64,000 nucleotides of DNA from positions 248,001 to 312,000 of the forward strand of contig JOEL01000004.1 in NCBI GenBank assembly GCA_000720995.1, written 5' to 3'. Within the stretch, counting starts at the first letter, position 1. Every line of letters begins with the position of its first letter. A program made the translations under genes and the position numbers. The notes beneath the pieces were generated by a model. It had not been told where the DNA came from. It did not search any database and saw only the letters and a list, made by a program, of their open reading frames with translations. The DNA comes from Streptomyces celluloflavus. GTDB lineage: Bacteria; Actinomycetota; Actinomycetes; Streptomycetales; Streptomycetaceae. Positions 1 to 8,264 of the stretch are shown piece after piece.

Positions 1-233
1 TCGTACGTCGTGATGACGTGGTAGAGACGTCCGCCGACGAGTCCGAAGGGCACGGCCCATACGGCGATGTCCGCGACGGTGCCGGAGCGGCCGCCGCGCT
101 GCACCCAGCGTTTGTTGCCGAGCCAGACGCCGACGAAGACGCCGACGATGATGCAGAACGCGTAGCCGCGCAGCGGGATCGGGCCGAGATGTACGACGCC
201 GACCGACGGGCTGGGAATGAATGCGAGGTCCAT
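1..233 (-). CDS. lgt: Prolipoprotein diacylglyceryl transferase, N-terminal part (runs off the window)
   Basis: Only the first 77 codons are present; the gene continues beyond base 1. The visible protein starts MDLAFIPSPSVGVVHLGPIP and carries the Lgt hallmarks of an early periplasmic segment with GPIPLRGYAFCIIVGV, a first membrane helix, and the G-G-R-x-Y-H-V-I stretch (GLVGGRLYHVIT) that in the family contributes to phosphatidylglycerol binding. Lgt transfers diacylglycerol from phosphatidylglycerol to the lipobox cysteine of prolipoproteins in the cytoplasmic membrane. ATG at 233-231 is the natural start. It is the last gene of the leftward trpA, dsbA-like, lgt series and is separated from the dsbA-like gene by 114 bases containing a GC-rich stem-loop, so it may have its own promoter. 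Identification is secure despite the truncation. Confidence 0.93.
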   Translation of the reverse strand, partial: MDLAFIPSPSVGVVHLGPIPLRGYAFCIIVGVFVGVWLGNKRWVQRGGRSGTVADIAVWAVPFGLVGGRLYHVITTY

Positions 234-308
234 GGCAGGGTCGACGCTACCGCGCCGGGCCGGTTCGGCGGCAACCCGCCCGGCAACGGCTGCGTAACGA
301 CCCCGCCG

Positions 309-342
309 GGCCGCGCCGTGGCGCGGGGTGTCCGGCGCGGCC
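309..342 (-). terminator. GC-rich stem-loop after the DsbA-like gene
   Basis: A perfect 9-bp inverted repeat (309-317 with 334-342, 16-base loop) lies just past the DsbA-like stop codon (348-350) and before lgt. There is no U-tract, which is usual for Streptomyces stem-loops. It could be a terminator or an mRNA 3' stabiliser. Confidence 0.4.
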
Positions 343-347
343 GGCCG

Positions 348-1157
348 CTACGAGGCGGGGGCGGCGCTGCGGCCCGGCTGTTTGCCCTTGTTGGCGTCCC
401 GCACCATCTTCTTGAACTCCGCGGGGGTGAACTGCCCGTTCTTCACCGTCGCCAGGTCCTTGCCGTTGAGCAGCACGGTCGGCGTACCGCGGTATCCGGA
501 GCTGGTGAAGGCGGCGTTGGACTTCTGCACGAAGGCGTCGTACGTCCCGTCGTCGACGCACCGGGTGAAGGACTCCGTCACCAGCCCCTGCACCTTGCCG
601 GCCAGTTCCAGGAGGTACTTCTTGCCGGCGAACTTGTCCTGCTGCTCGGGGGGTTGGTGGGTGTAGAGCACGTCGTGGTACTCGCGGAACCGGCCGGCCT
701 GCTGGGCGCAGAGCGCGGCGTTGGCGGCGTTGAGGGATCCCCGGCCGCCGGCGTTGCCGTCGATGATCGTCGCGAGGTGGTACTCGGACCGGAGCTCGCC
801 GGAGTCCTCCAGTTCGTGGATGACCGGGCGGAAGCCGGTCTCGAACTGCCGGCAGGCGGGGCAGCGGAAGTCCTCCCAGACCGTGAGGGTGGACGGGGCG
901 CCGCGCAGGCCCACCGGGACGGCCGGTTTGTCGCCGTCGGTCGTCCCCTTGGGGAGCGCCGCTTCCGTGCTGCCGCTCTCCTCGCCCGCGTCGGACGAGA
1001 CCCAGACGGCGACGCCGCCCGCGATGGCCAGCACCGCCACCACCGCTCCGGCGACGATCGCCTGCCGGCCGCGCCGGGACCGTGCCCTCTCCTTCTCGCG
1101 CTGTGCTTGCAGCCGCTCGCGGGCGCTGCTCTTACCGTCATGATTCTTCTGGCTCAC
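348..1157 (-). CDS. Membrane-anchored DsbA-like thiol-disulfide oxidoreductase
   Basis: A 269-aa protein with a charged cytoplasmic N-terminus (ARERLQAQREKERARSRR), one membrane helix at about residues 33-53, and an exported thioredoxin-fold domain. The active site is C99-P-A-C102 in the context WEDFRCPACRQFE, and the cis-proline loop is seen as RGTPTV near the C-terminus, which is the DsbA/Thioredoxin_4 pattern. It should oxidise or reshuffle disulfides in secreted proteins. GTG at 1157 gives the typical start VSQKN; an in-frame GTG at 1193 lies inside a stem-loop and is less likely. It follows trpA by 158 bases and precedes lgt. Two further paralogues occur at 34480-35322 and 36235-37176. 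The exact substrates are unknown. Confidence 0.88.
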   Translation of the reverse strand: MSQKNHDGKSSARERLQAQREKERARSRRGRQAIVAGAVVAVLAIAGGVAVWVSSDAGEESGSTEAALPKGTTDGDKPAVPVGLRGAPSTLTVWEDFRCPACRQFETGFRPVIHELEDSGELRSEYHLATIIDGNAGGRGSLNAANAALCAQQAGRFREYHDVLYTHQPPEQQDKFAGKKYLLELAGKVQGLVTESFTRCVDDGTYDAFVQKSNAAFTSSGYRGTPTVLLNGKDLATVKNGQFTPAEFKKMVRDANKGKQPGRSAAPAS

Positions 1158-1174
1158 GCCCCTGGACAACGAAG

Positions 1175-1200
1175 CGGAGGGGTGCCGTCGCACCCCTCCG
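1175..1200 (-). terminator. Strong stem-loop between trpA and the DsbA-like gene
   Basis: A perfect 11-bp stem (1175-1185 with 1190-1200) with a 4-base loop lies downstream of the trpA stop (1316) and just upstream of the DsbA-like start. No U-tract follows. It is the best candidate for ending the trp transcript, or for attenuating read-through into the dsbA-like and lgt genes. Confidence 0.6.
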
Positions 1201-1315
1201 CACCGATGTTCGCCCTATCGGGGGACGGCGCCCGCCGGGCCGCCGTACACACGTACCCGGTCCGGCCCAGCTCGCGCGCGACCGGGCCCCGAGCCGCGCG
1301 CGGTGCCCCGCGGCG

Positions 1316-2134
1316 CTATCCGCGGCTGCGCACGCCCGCGGCCAGCTCGCCCGCCAGGGCGCGTACCCCGGCGAGACCGGCCGCCGGATCGCCGTCCGCC
1401 GCCAGCAGGCGCTTGACGAACGCCGAGCCGACGATCACGCCGTCCGCGAACTGGGCGACCTCCGCGGCCTGTTCGGGATTGGAGACGCCGAGCCCGACGC
1501 ACACCGGCAGGTCCGTGGTGGCGCGGGTGCGGCGCACCAGGTCCTGCGCCTCGCGGCCGACCGATTCGCGGGTGCCGGTGACCCCCATCAGGGAGGCGGC
1601 GTAGACGAAGCCGGTGCCGGCCGCGGTGATCTTGGCGAGCCGCTCGTCCCGGCTGCTCGGCGCGACCACGAAGACGGTGGCCAGGCCGTGCTGTTCGGCG
1701 GCCTTGCGCCACCCCTCGGACTCCTCGACCGGCAGGTCGGGCAGGATGCAGCCGGCGCCGCCCGCCGCGGCCAGCTCGGCCGCGAACCGCTCGACGCCGT
1801 AGCGGTCGACGGGGTTCCAGTACGTCATGCAGAGCACCGGCGCGCCGGTGGCGGCGTGCACCTCACCGACCGTGCGGAGCACGTCGACGATCTTCACCCC
1901 GCCGCGCAGCGCGATGTCGTCGGCGGTCTGGATCACCGGCCCGTCCAGGACCGGGTCGCTGTGCGGCAGTCCGACCTCGACGATGTCGCAGCCGCCCGCC
2001 AGCATCGCGGTCATCGCCGCCACGCCGCCGTCCACGGTCGGGAAACCGGCCGGGAGGTAGCCGACGAGCGCGGCCCGGTTCTCGGCGCGGGCGGTGGCCA
2101 GCACCGAGGTCAGCAGTTCCACGTTGCCCGACAT
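1316..2134 (-). CDS. trpA: Tryptophan synthase alpha chain
   Basis: A 272-aa TIM-barrel protein that cleaves indole-3-glycerol phosphate to indole and glyceraldehyde-3-phosphate and passes indole to TrpB. The catalytic pair is visible as E53 (DIVEVGLPHSD) and D60; LPDLPVEES and the phosphate-binding GLGVSN further support the family. Start: ATG at 2134 overlaps the trpB stop by one base (TGATG), with GGAGGAG just upstream; a GTG one codon earlier (2137) is also possible. Tight coupling to trpB fits equal synthesis of the alpha2-beta2 complex. It is the last trp gene of the leftward operon. Confidence 0.97.
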   Translation of the reverse strand: MSGNVELLTSVLATARAENRAALVGYLPAGFPTVDGGVAAMTAMLAGGCDIVEVGLPHSDPVLDGPVIQTADDIALRGGVKIVDVLRTVGEVHAATGAPVLCMTYWNPVDRYGVERFAAELAAAGGAGCILPDLPVEESEGWRKAAEQHGLATVFVVAPSSRDERLAKITAAGTGFVYAASLMGVTGTRESVGREAQDLVRRTRATTDLPVCVGLGVSNPEQAAEVAQFADGVIVGSAFVKRLLAADGDPAAGLAGVRALAGELAAGVRSRG

Positions 2135-3414
2135 CACTTCTCCTCCTGGTCTGCCGGCCGGTCCTCGCCGCGGGCGGCGCCGCGGCCCTCGTCGTCGTAC
2201 AGGCCGAAGTAGCGGGCCGCGGTGTCCATGTCCTTGTCGCCCCGGCCGGAGAGGTTGACCAGCAGCAGGCCGTCCGGGCCCAGCTCGCGGCCGACCTCCA
2301 GGGCGCCGGCCAGCGCGTGCGCGCTCTCGATGGCCGGGATGATGCCCTCGGTCCGCGACAGCAGCCGCAGCGCCTGCATCGCCGCGTCGTCGGTGACCGC
2401 GCGGTACTCGGCGCGGCCGGTGTCCTTGAGGTAGGAGTGCTCCGGGCCGATGCCCGGGTAGTCCAGTCCGGCGGAGATCGAGTACGGCTCGGTGATCTGG
2501 CCGTCCTCGTCCTGGAGAACGTAGGAGCGCGAACCGTGCAGGATGCCCGGGGTGCCCTCGGTGAGGGTGGCCGCGTGCTCGCCGGTCTCGACGCCGTGCC
2601 CGCCCGGCTCGCAGCCGATCAGGCGGACCGTCTCGTCGGGGAGGAAGGCGTGGAAGAGGCCGATGGCGTTGGAGCCGCCGCCGACGCAGGCCAGCGCCGC
2701 GTCCGGGAGGCGGCCGGCGCGCTCCAGGATCTGCCGCCTGGCCTCGACACCGATGACCCGGTGGAAGTCGCGGACCAGCACCGGGAAGGGGTGCGGTCCG
2801 GCGACCGTGCCGAAGAGGTAGTGGGTGCGGTCGACGTTGGCGACCCAGTCGCGGAACGCCTCGTTGATGGCGTCCTTGAGGGTGCGGCTGCCGGACGTCA
2901 CGGAGACGACCTCGGCGCCGAGCATCCGCATCCGGGCGACGTTGAGGGCCTGTCGCCGGGTGTCGACCTCGCCCATGTAGATGGTGCAGTCGAGGCCGAA
3001 GAGGGCACAGGCGGTCGCGGTGGCCACGCCGTGCTGGCCGGCGCCGGTCTCCGCGATGACCCGCGTCTTGCCCATCCGCTTGGTGAGCAGTGCCTGCCCC
3101 AGCACATTGTTGATCTTGTGGGAGCCGGTGTGGTTGAGATCCTCGCGCTTGAGGAACACCCGGGCGCCGCCCGCGTGTTCGGCGAACCGCGGCACCTCGG
3201 TGAGCGCGCTGGGGCGCCCGGTGTAGTGGACCATGAGGTCGTCGAGCTCGGCCGCGAAGGCGGGGTCCGCCTTGGCCTTCTCGTACTCGGCGGCGACCTC
3301 GTCGACCGCGGCGACCAGCGCCTCGGGGATGAACTTGCCGCCGAAGGCACCGAAGTAGCCCTGGGCGCTGGGGACCTGACCGTCGGGGTCGGGAATGAAG
3401 AACTCGGAGGACAT
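2134..3414 (-). CDS. trpB: Tryptophan synthase beta chain
   Basis: A 426-aa fold-type II PLP enzyme that condenses indole with L-serine to give tryptophan. The PLP lysine is K100 in [18 protein letters not shown], and the phosphate-binding loop is visible as [13 protein letters not shown] at 3414 is preferred because AGGAG lies 8 bases upstream; a GTG at 3423 has that sequence immediately abutting it. The start lies 285 bases downstream of trpM, a gap that holds a small hairpin. The C-terminus ([10 protein letters not shown]) is a short acidic tail beyond the usual family end. It is directly coupled to trpA. Confidence 0.97.
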   Translation of the reverse strand: MSSEFFIPDPDGQVPSAQGYFGAFGGKFIPEALVAAVDEVAAEYEKAKADPAFAAELDDLMVHYTGRPSALTEVPRFAEHAGGARVFLKREDLNHTGSHKINNVLGQALLTKRMGKTRVIAETGAGQHGVATATACALFGLDCTIYMGEVDTRRQALNVARMRMLGAEVVSVTSGSRTLKDAINEAFRDWVANVDRTHYLFGTVAGPHPFPVLVRDFHRVIGVEARRQILERAGRLPDAALACVGGGSNAIGLFHAFLPDETVRLIGCEPGGHGVETGEHAATLTEGTPGILHGSRSYVLQDEDGQITEPYSISAGLDYPGIGPEHSYLKDTGRAEYRAVTDDAAMQALRLLSRTEGIIPAIESAHALAGALEVGRELGPDGLLLVNLSGRGDKDMDTAARYFGLYDDEGRGAARGEDRPADQEEK

Positions 3415-3699
3415 CTGACGCACTCCTAGGCCGGGGCAGCCGCCCCGGAAGTCTGGGTAGGTCGGAATACGGGCATCACGCCGTGCGGTGCGCGCTGTGC
3501 CGGGTCGCGGTGGTCGCGGAAGCGGCTCGTACCGGTTCCGTGGACGGGCCGTCCGGCGCCCTCGGGAGGCCGGACCGGCGCGGTCACCGCGCGGGGCGCC
3601 GCCGCCGGCGGATGGCCGACGGACGGCGGGGGCCGTGGCGCAGCGGTCGGATGACCGCCGTGCCCCTGGGTACCCCTGCGCCGGCGCGGGGCCGGCGCG
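3415..3699 (-). other. Non-coding spacer before trpB with a small hairpin
   Basis: This 285-base interval between trpM and trpB has no supportable gene on either strand. Next to the trpB ribosome site is a 7-bp hairpin (3431-3437 with 3442-3448, 4-base loop), ending about 3 bases before the CCTAGGAG that serves trpB. I see no Trp-rich leader peptide. A long spacer inside an otherwise compact operon suggests an internal promoter or a translational control site for trpBA, but nothing in it proves this. Confidence 0.35.
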
Positions 3700-3990
3700 T
3701 CAGCGCGCGGACCCCGCCGGCCATCTCCTGCCGTTGACCTGTCCCGGCTCGGCGCCGATGTGATACCTGACCCGCCGGCCGAGCACCCGACGGGCGGGCG
3801 CCCGGCAGCCGCGGTGCCAGGAGGGCAGCGCGGAGCGCTTGGGCTCGGGGCGGCGGTTGCGGGGCGGCCGGTGGCCGTGGCCCGGCGCCGGGTGCGGCAG
3901 CCGGGCGGCGCCCGCCGCGGCACCCGCGCCCGCCCGGCCCGGGTGCGTACCCGGGGCGGGGCGGCGGAGGCCGGCGGCGGAGGCGGTCAT
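3700..3990 (-). CDS. trpM: TrpM-like small basic protein of the trp operon
   Basis: A 96-aa, strongly basic protein between trpC and trpB. The C-terminal third (GCRAPARRVLGRRVRYHIGA, then EPGQVNGRRW) is the part I recognise as conserved in the Streptomyces TrpM (formerly TrpX) family, a small protein reported to modulate tryptophan synthesis and differentiation in S. coelicolor. The N-terminal half is low-complexity (Ala, Gly, Pro, Arg) and has no motif. ATG at 3990 lies 17 bases after the trpC stop; the ribosome site (GGGACC) is weak, so a later start is possible. The single conserved Cys and Arg-rich core suggest binding to a protein or nucleic acid partner, which is inference only. Confidence 0.7.
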   Translation of the reverse strand: MTASAAGLRRPAPGTHPGRAGAGAAAGAARLPHPAPGHGHRPPRNRRPEPKRSALPSWHRGCRAPARRVLGRRVRYHIGAEPGQVNGRRWPAGSAR

Positions 3991-4007
3991 ATCAGGGTCC
4001 CGGCCGC

Positions 4008-4817
4008 TCAGGACCGGCCGTGGCGGATGGCCGGGTGGGAGCCCGCGGCGACCAGGTCGGCGACCGCGGTCCTGGGGTCCTTGCCGGTGACGAGGGATTC
4101 GCCGACGAGCACGGCGTCCGCGCCGTCGTTGGCGTACGCGATCAGGTCGTGCGGCCCGCGCACCCCGGACTCGGCGATCTTGACGATATGGTCCGGGATC
4201 TCGGGGGCGACCCGGGCGAAGTTGCCGCGGTCGACCTCCAGCGTCTTGAGGTTCCGCGCGTTGACGCCGATGATCCTGGCGCCGGCGTCGACCGCGCGGG
4301 CCACCTCGTCCTCGTCGTGCACCTCGACCAGCGGCGTCAGCCCGATCGACTCGGCCCGCTCGATGAGCGAGACCAGGGCCTCCTGCTCCAGCGCGGCGAC
4401 GATCAGCAGCGCCAGGTCGGCGCCGTACGCGCGGGCCTCCCACAGCTGGTAGGCGGTGACGATGAAGTCCTTGCGCAGGACCGGGATGTCCACCTTGGCG
4501 CGGACGGCTTCGAGGTCGGCCAGCGAACCGCCGAAGCGGCGCTGTTCGGTGAGGACGGAGATGACCGCGGCGCCGCCCGCCTCGTAGTCGGCGGCGAGTC
4601 CGGCGGGGTCGGCGATCGCGGCGAGCGCGCCCTTGGACGGGCTGGAGCGCTTGACCTCGCAGATCACCGTGACGCTCTCGCCCTTGAGGGCGGCGACACC
4701 GTCCTTGGCGGGGCGTGCCTTGCGGGCCCGTTCCTTGAGCTCGTCGATGCCGACGCGCGCCTGCCGCTCGGCGAGGTCGGCGCGGACTCCGTCGATGATC
4801 TCGTCGAGCACACTCAC
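4008..4817 (-). CDS. trpC: Indole-3-glycerol-phosphate synthase
   Basis: A 269-aa TIM-barrel enzyme that closes CdRP to indole-3-glycerol phosphate. The family signature E-x-K-x-x-S-P ([12 protein letters not shown]) is at residues 52-63, followed by [16 protein letters not shown] and ESGV in the right order. GTG at 4817 is chosen because GGAGG lies 8 bases upstream; longer in-frame extensions carry no family similarity. It begins the trpC-trpM-trpB-trpA block. No trpF is present nearby, and the preceding isomerisation is probably done by PriA (15248-15970). Confidence 0.96.
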   Translation of the reverse strand: MSVLDEIIDGVRADLAERQARVGIDELKERARKARPAKDGVAALKGESVTVICEVKRSSPSKGALAAIADPAGLAADYEAGGAAVISVLTEQRRFGGSLADLEAVRAKVDIPVLRKDFIVTAYQLWEARAYGADLALLIVAALEQEALVSLIERAESIGLTPLVEVHDEDEVARAVDAGARIIGVNARNLKTLEVDRGNFARVAPEIPDHIVKIAESGVRGPHDLIAYANDGADAVLVGESLVTGKDPRTAVADLVAAGSHPAIRHGRS

Positions 4818-4927
4818 GCGAGCGGCCTCCTTCTTCAGCGGTGGAGGTGGACAGTGCCCGCGGGGCGAGGTGCCGTCCCCCAGACACTTCGATGGTATCC
4901 GGCGGGGGGCACAGGTCACGCACCCGG

Positions 4928-4955
4928 TGGACATCAGTCCCACTACCTGGACATC
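4928..4955. promoter_or_regulatory. Direct repeats upstream of trpC, candidate operator
   Basis: Two exact copies of TGGACATC start at 4928 and 4948, exactly 20 bases apart (about two helical turns), with a degenerate third version (TGGCCATT) at 4958. They lie 111-138 bases upstream of the trpC start in the gap after the DUF2752 gene. The spacing is what a dimeric regulator on one DNA face would need. No known regulator consensus was recognised. Confidence 0.3.
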
Positions 4956-4989
4956 TGTGGCCATTACGGCGGTGTGCGCGGGCGGGCGG

Positions 4990-5427
4990 TCACGGGACGA
5001 GGGCGGCGCCGAAGGGGAGGTTGCGGACCACCGTGAAGACCAGCAGCAGAGCGCCCAGCGCCCACCAGTGGACGGCCCGGGGCTGCGGGCCCGGTGTACG
5101 GCGGCCGCTCGCCGCCCGGACGGTCCAGACCACCCAGAAGACCGCGCAGGCGGCGTAGGCGGCGACCGCGAGGGCGTTGGCGCCCAGCGCGGCGCCGAGG
5201 TCGCCGTGCGCGACGGCGTACGCGCTGCGCAGTCCGCCGCAGGCCGGGCAGTAGAGGCCGGTGAGGTGGAGCAGCGGGCAGACCGGATAGTGGCCGGGGT
5301 GGCGCGGGTCGACGGCGCCGACGTACGCGAAGGCGGCGGCGCCGGCCGCCAGGACGCCGAGGGGCGCCGCCAGCCTGCGGACCGGACCGCGGCGGCGGGT
5401 CGTCGGCGGGGCCACGGGAGCGTTCAC
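4990..5427 (-). CDS. DUF2752 membrane protein of the trp cluster
   Basis: A 145-aa protein with about three membrane helices (roughly residues 18-38, 84-104 and 119-138). The DUF2752 signature is the loop [20 protein letters not shown], i.e. C-x(9)-C-P-x-C-G-G-x-R, at about residues 50-69. The family is of unknown function. The C-x2-C suggests metal or redox chemistry. GTG at 5427 is the start. It lies between a HGxxPAAW protein and trpC in the same direction, and this trio of small proteins between trpE and trpC is a recurring Streptomyces arrangement. Confidence 0.85.
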   Translation of the reverse strand: MNAPVAPPTTRRRGPVRRLAAPLGVLAAGAAAFAYVGAVDPRHPGHYPVCPLLHLTGLYCPACGGLRSAYAVAHGDLGAALGANALAVAAYAACAVFWVVWTVRAASGRRTPGPQPRAVHWWALGALLLVFTVVRNLPFGAALVP

Positions 5428-5593
5428 GGTGCCGATGGTGCCGCCGGACGCGCGAAGGCGCAGCTTCTCGGCCGCCGTCCGGGGTGGGCACGGACGGCGG
5501 GTACGGCACCGGGGGTGCGTACGGGCCGGGAAGCGGCGCCTGCGTGGGGTGCTGCCGGTGTGGCGCCGGTATCCGGCGCCACGGGAGCGGAGG

Positions 5594-5839
5594 TCAGCCC
5601 TCCTGCGGCTGCACGCCCGCCGGTACGGGGGCCTGCGCCGACCGCTTCGGGGTCGAGCCCAGCCCGGCCAGCCGCATCAGGCCGCCGACCACGGCACCGA
5701 GGACGATCAGGACCATGCCCGCCCAGAATCCGGGGACGTTCGCCGCCACCATGAACAGGCCGGCGACACAGAAGCCGATGAACGAGATGATGACGCCGGT
5801 CCATGCGGCGGGAGTGTGTCCGTGGCCACTGCTCGACAT
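5594..5839 (-). CDS. HGxxPAAW-type small membrane protein
   Basis: An 81-aa protein with the family-naming motif HGHTPAAW at residues 7-14 and two membrane helices (about 15-35 and 40-58), then a Pro/Ala-rich tail. ATG at 5839 has GAGGAG 7 bases upstream. Its function is unknown. It lies between the TIGR02234 protein and the DUF2752 protein in the trp supercluster and is probably cotranscribed with them. The 166-base gap downstream before the DUF2752 gene has no other coding potential that I can support. Confidence 0.85.
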   Translation of the reverse strand: MSSSGHGHTPAAWTGVIISFIGFCVAGLFMVAANVPGFWAGMVLIVLGAVVGGLMRLAGLGSTPKRSAQAPVPAGVQPQEG

Positions 5840-5924
5840 GAGTGCTCCTCGTTGATCTTTCGCGCCGGGGTCCGGCCGCGGTGATACCTCTTCGCCATTG
5901 TCCCCGATGGCCGGTGAAGCCCGG

Positions 5925-6572
5925 CTACCGGGTGGGGTCCTCGCCCCGGTCCAGGGACTTCCAGATCTCTTCCGGGCGGGCCAGGTCCGGCGCGGCCGCG
6001 GCGCGGCGCGGACCGCGGGCGCCGTCCGGCGTGCGCTCGTAACGCCCGGACATCGCAGGCCAGTAGCGGCCGTGGAGCAGTGCGAGCGCACCGGCGACCA
6101 GCAGCAGCAGACCGCCGGCGGCGGCCACCCACGGCCAGCCGGAATGTGTGACGTGATGCACATCGGTGCCGCTCAGGCCGACCGCGAGGGCCGCCTTCTC
6201 TTTGAGCGCCGAGGTGTCGGAGCGGCCGAGGACCGCGGCGACGGCGGTGCCCAGGCCGCTGAGCGCCAGCAGCGCGGCGACGGCGATCCGGCCGGCCCGG
6301 CGCACCGCGAAGACGGCGACCAGCGCGGCCAGGCCGACGATGGCGAGCGCGCCGGGCACGCCCGTCACATCGGCGCCGGTGACGCTGCTGGGCAGCTCGC
6401 CCTGCGCGAGCGTCGCGGAGCCCTCGGCCCAGGTGCGGCCGGAGGCGAGCAGCGCGAGGCCGGCGCCGGCCGCGCCGGACAGCAGCGCGAGGGCGAGAGT
6501 GCGCGTGGCACTGCGGGGCGCGGCGGCCTTCGGGGGCGCGGCGTCGGTACGGGGCTCGGGTGCGGCACTCAC
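5925..6572 (-). CDS. Trp-cluster-associated membrane protein (TIGR02234-type)
   Basis: A 215-aa protein with four predicted membrane helices (about residues 25-45, 67-87, 95-113 and 146-166) and a basic cytoplasmic C-terminus. Its position immediately after trpE and its helix pattern match the actinobacterial family named for its association with tryptophan genes. Its role is unknown; transport or sensing of an aromatic compound is possible. GTG at 6572 follows GATAGT by 7 bases, so the gene may have its own leaderless promoter. The gap to trpE is 124 bases. Confidence 0.82.
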   Translation of the reverse strand: MSAAPEPRTDAAPPKAAAPRSATRTLALALLSGAAGAGLALLASGRTWAEGSATLAQGELPSSVTGADVTGVPGALAIVGLAALVAVFAVRRAGRIAVAALLALSGLGTAVAAVLGRSDTSALKEKAALAVGLSGTDVHHVTHSGWPWVAAAGGLLLLVAGALALLHGRYWPAMSGRYERTPDGARGPRRAAAAPDLARPEEIWKSLDRGEDPTR

Positions 6573-6696
6573 ATGCCCCACTATCGCGTACGGGCGGGTG
6601 GGGTCCGGCGCCCGGGGTGCCGTACCCGTGCGGGCAGGCCGGTGCGGGGCGTGGCCGCGCCGGGAGCCCGGCCCGTCCGTCCGCCCGGCCGGTCCG

Positions 6697-8250
6697 TCAG
6701 GTGCCCAGCCGGTTCGCGGTGTGCACCGCGCGCAGCACCGCGGCCGCCTTGTTGCGGCATTCGGTGTCCTCGGCGACCGGGTCGGAGTCGGCGACGACAC
6801 CGGCGCCCGCCTGGACGTAGGCGGTGCCGTTCCGCAGCAGGGCGGTACGGATCGCGATGGCGGTGTCGGAGTCGCCGGCGAAGTCGAGATAGCCCACGCA
6901 GCCGCCGTACAGCCCGCGCCGGGTCGGCTCCAGTTCCTCGATGATCTGCATGGCGCGCGGTTTGGGGGCGCCGGAGAGGGTGCCGGCGGGGAAGCAGGCG
7001 GTGAGGACGTCGAAGGCGGTGCGGCCCGCGGCGACCCGTCCGGTGACGGTCGAGACGATGTGCATGACGTGGCTGTAGCGCTCCACCGACATGAAGTCGA
7101 CGACCTCGACGCTGCCCGGCTCGCAGACCCGCCCCAGATCGTTGCGGCCCAGGTCGACGAGCATCAGATGCTCGGCGCGCTCCTTCGGGTCGGCCAGCAG
7201 CTCGGCGGCGAGGGCCTGGTCCTCCGGGAGGGTGGCGCCGCGCGGGCGGGTGCCGGCGATGGGGTGCACCATCGCCCGGCCGGCCTCGACCTTGACCAGC
7301 GCCTCGGGGCTGGAGCCGACGACGTCCACGCCGCCCTCGAAGCGGAAGAGGTACATGTACGGGCTGGGGTTGGTGGCCCGCAGCACCCGGTACACGTCCA
7401 ACGCGCTCGCCGTACAGGGGGTTTCGAAGCGCTGGGAGGGCACCACCTGGAACGCCTCACCGGCCCGGATGCGCTCCTTGACGTCCTCGACGGCCCGCTG
7501 GTAGGCGGCGCCGCCCCACTCCGCGGTGTACGGCGGCAGCTCGGAGGGCGGCAGCGCCGCGGCGCCGGCCGGCGCGGGGCGGGCGAGGTCGTCGGCCATC
7601 GTGTCGAGGCGGGCCACCGCGTCCGCGTACGCCTCGTCGACGCCGGTGTCGAGGTCGTTGTGGTTGATCGCGTTGGCGATCAGCAGGACCGTGCCGTCCC
7701 AGTGGTCGAGGACCGCGAGGTCGGAGGTGAGGAGCATGGTCAGCTCCGGCAGCCGGAGCTCGTCGGCGGCCCGCTCGCCGATCTTCTCCAGCCGCCGCAC
7801 GATGTCGTAGCCGAGATAGCCGACCATGCCGCCGGTGAAGGGCGGCAGTCCGGCGCCCTCGATCAGGTCCCGGGGGGTGTGCAGCGCCTCGATGGTGGCG
7901 CGCAGGGCGGCGAGCGGGTCGCCGTCGGTGGGGACGCCGACGGGCGGGGTGCCGAGCCAGTGCGTCCGGCCGTCGCGGGCGGTCAGGGTGGCGGCGCTGC
8001 GGACGCCGATGAACGAGAACCGCGACCAGCTGCGGTCTCCCCCGCCGCCGGACCCGGTGGAGGCGCCCGCGTCGGCGGATTCCAGGAGGAAGGTGCCGGG
8101 CCGCTCGGCGGCGAGTTTGCGGTAGAGCCCCACCGGGGTGTCGCTGTCCACGAGCAGGCGCCTGGTGACGGGGATGACCCGGCGGTCGTGGGCGAGCGTA
8201 CGGAACGTGTCGAGGTCCGGAGTGGCGGTACCGGTGGTTCCCGTGGTCAT
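6697..8250 (-). CDS. trpE: Anthranilate synthase component I
   Basis: A 517-aa chorismate-binding enzyme that makes anthranilate together with a glutaminase subunit encoded elsewhere (no trpG is fused or adjacent). The C-terminal catalytic domain has PSQRFE, the IAGTRPRG loop, and [12 protein letters not shown] at residues 423-434. The N-terminal domain shows the LLESA element associated with tryptophan feedback binding in TrpE. ATG at 8250 is only 11 bases from the hisI stop and has no Shine-Dalgarno; instead TAGGCT lies 8 bases upstream, which suggests a leaderless transcript. There is no room for a classical Trp attenuator. Confidence 0.96.
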   Translation of the reverse strand: MTTGTTGTATPDLDTFRTLAHDRRVIPVTRRLLVDSDTPVGLYRKLAAERPGTFLLESADAGASTGSGGGGDRSWSRFSFIGVRSAATLTARDGRTHWLGTPPVGVPTDGDPLAALRATIEALHTPRDLIEGAGLPPFTGGMVGYLGYDIVRRLEKIGERAADELRLPELTMLLTSDLAVLDHWDGTVLLIANAINHNDLDTGVDEAYADAVARLDTMADDLARPAPAGAAALPPSELPPYTAEWGGAAYQRAVEDVKERIRAGEAFQVVPSQRFETPCTASALDVYRVLRATNPSPYMYLFRFEGGVDVVGSSPEALVKVEAGRAMVHPIAGTRPRGATLPEDQALAAELLADPKERAEHLMLVDLGRNDLGRVCEPGSVEVVDFMSVERYSHVMHIVSTVTGRVAAGRTAFDVLTACFPAGTLSGAPKPRAMQIIEELEPTRRGLYGGCVGYLDFAGDSDTAIAIRTALLRNGTAYVQAGAGVVADSDPVAEDTECRNKAAAVLRAVHTANRLGT

Positions 8251-8258
8251 GGCAGCGG

Positions 8259-8264
8259 AGCCTA
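8259..8264 (-). promoter_or_regulatory. -10 element for leaderless trpE mRNA, overlapping the hisI stop codon
   Basis: The hexamer TAGGCT on the minus strand is 8 bases before the trpE ATG, and its first three bases are the hisI stop codon TAG. The same hexamer at a similar distance precedes two other genes here (8911 and 21749). No good -35 was found. Confidence 0.5.

Noticed and set aside
1158-1193. Upstream GTG (1193) as start of the DsbA-like protein
   Set aside because: It lies within the 11-bp stem-loop and adds 12 residues with no likeness to the family N-terminus; GTG at 1157 gives the usual VSQKN start.
8251-8262. Ribosome-mediated trp attenuator upstream of trpE
   Set aside because: Only 11 bases separate the hisI stop and trpE ATG, and no Trp-rich leader peptide was found there or before trpB.
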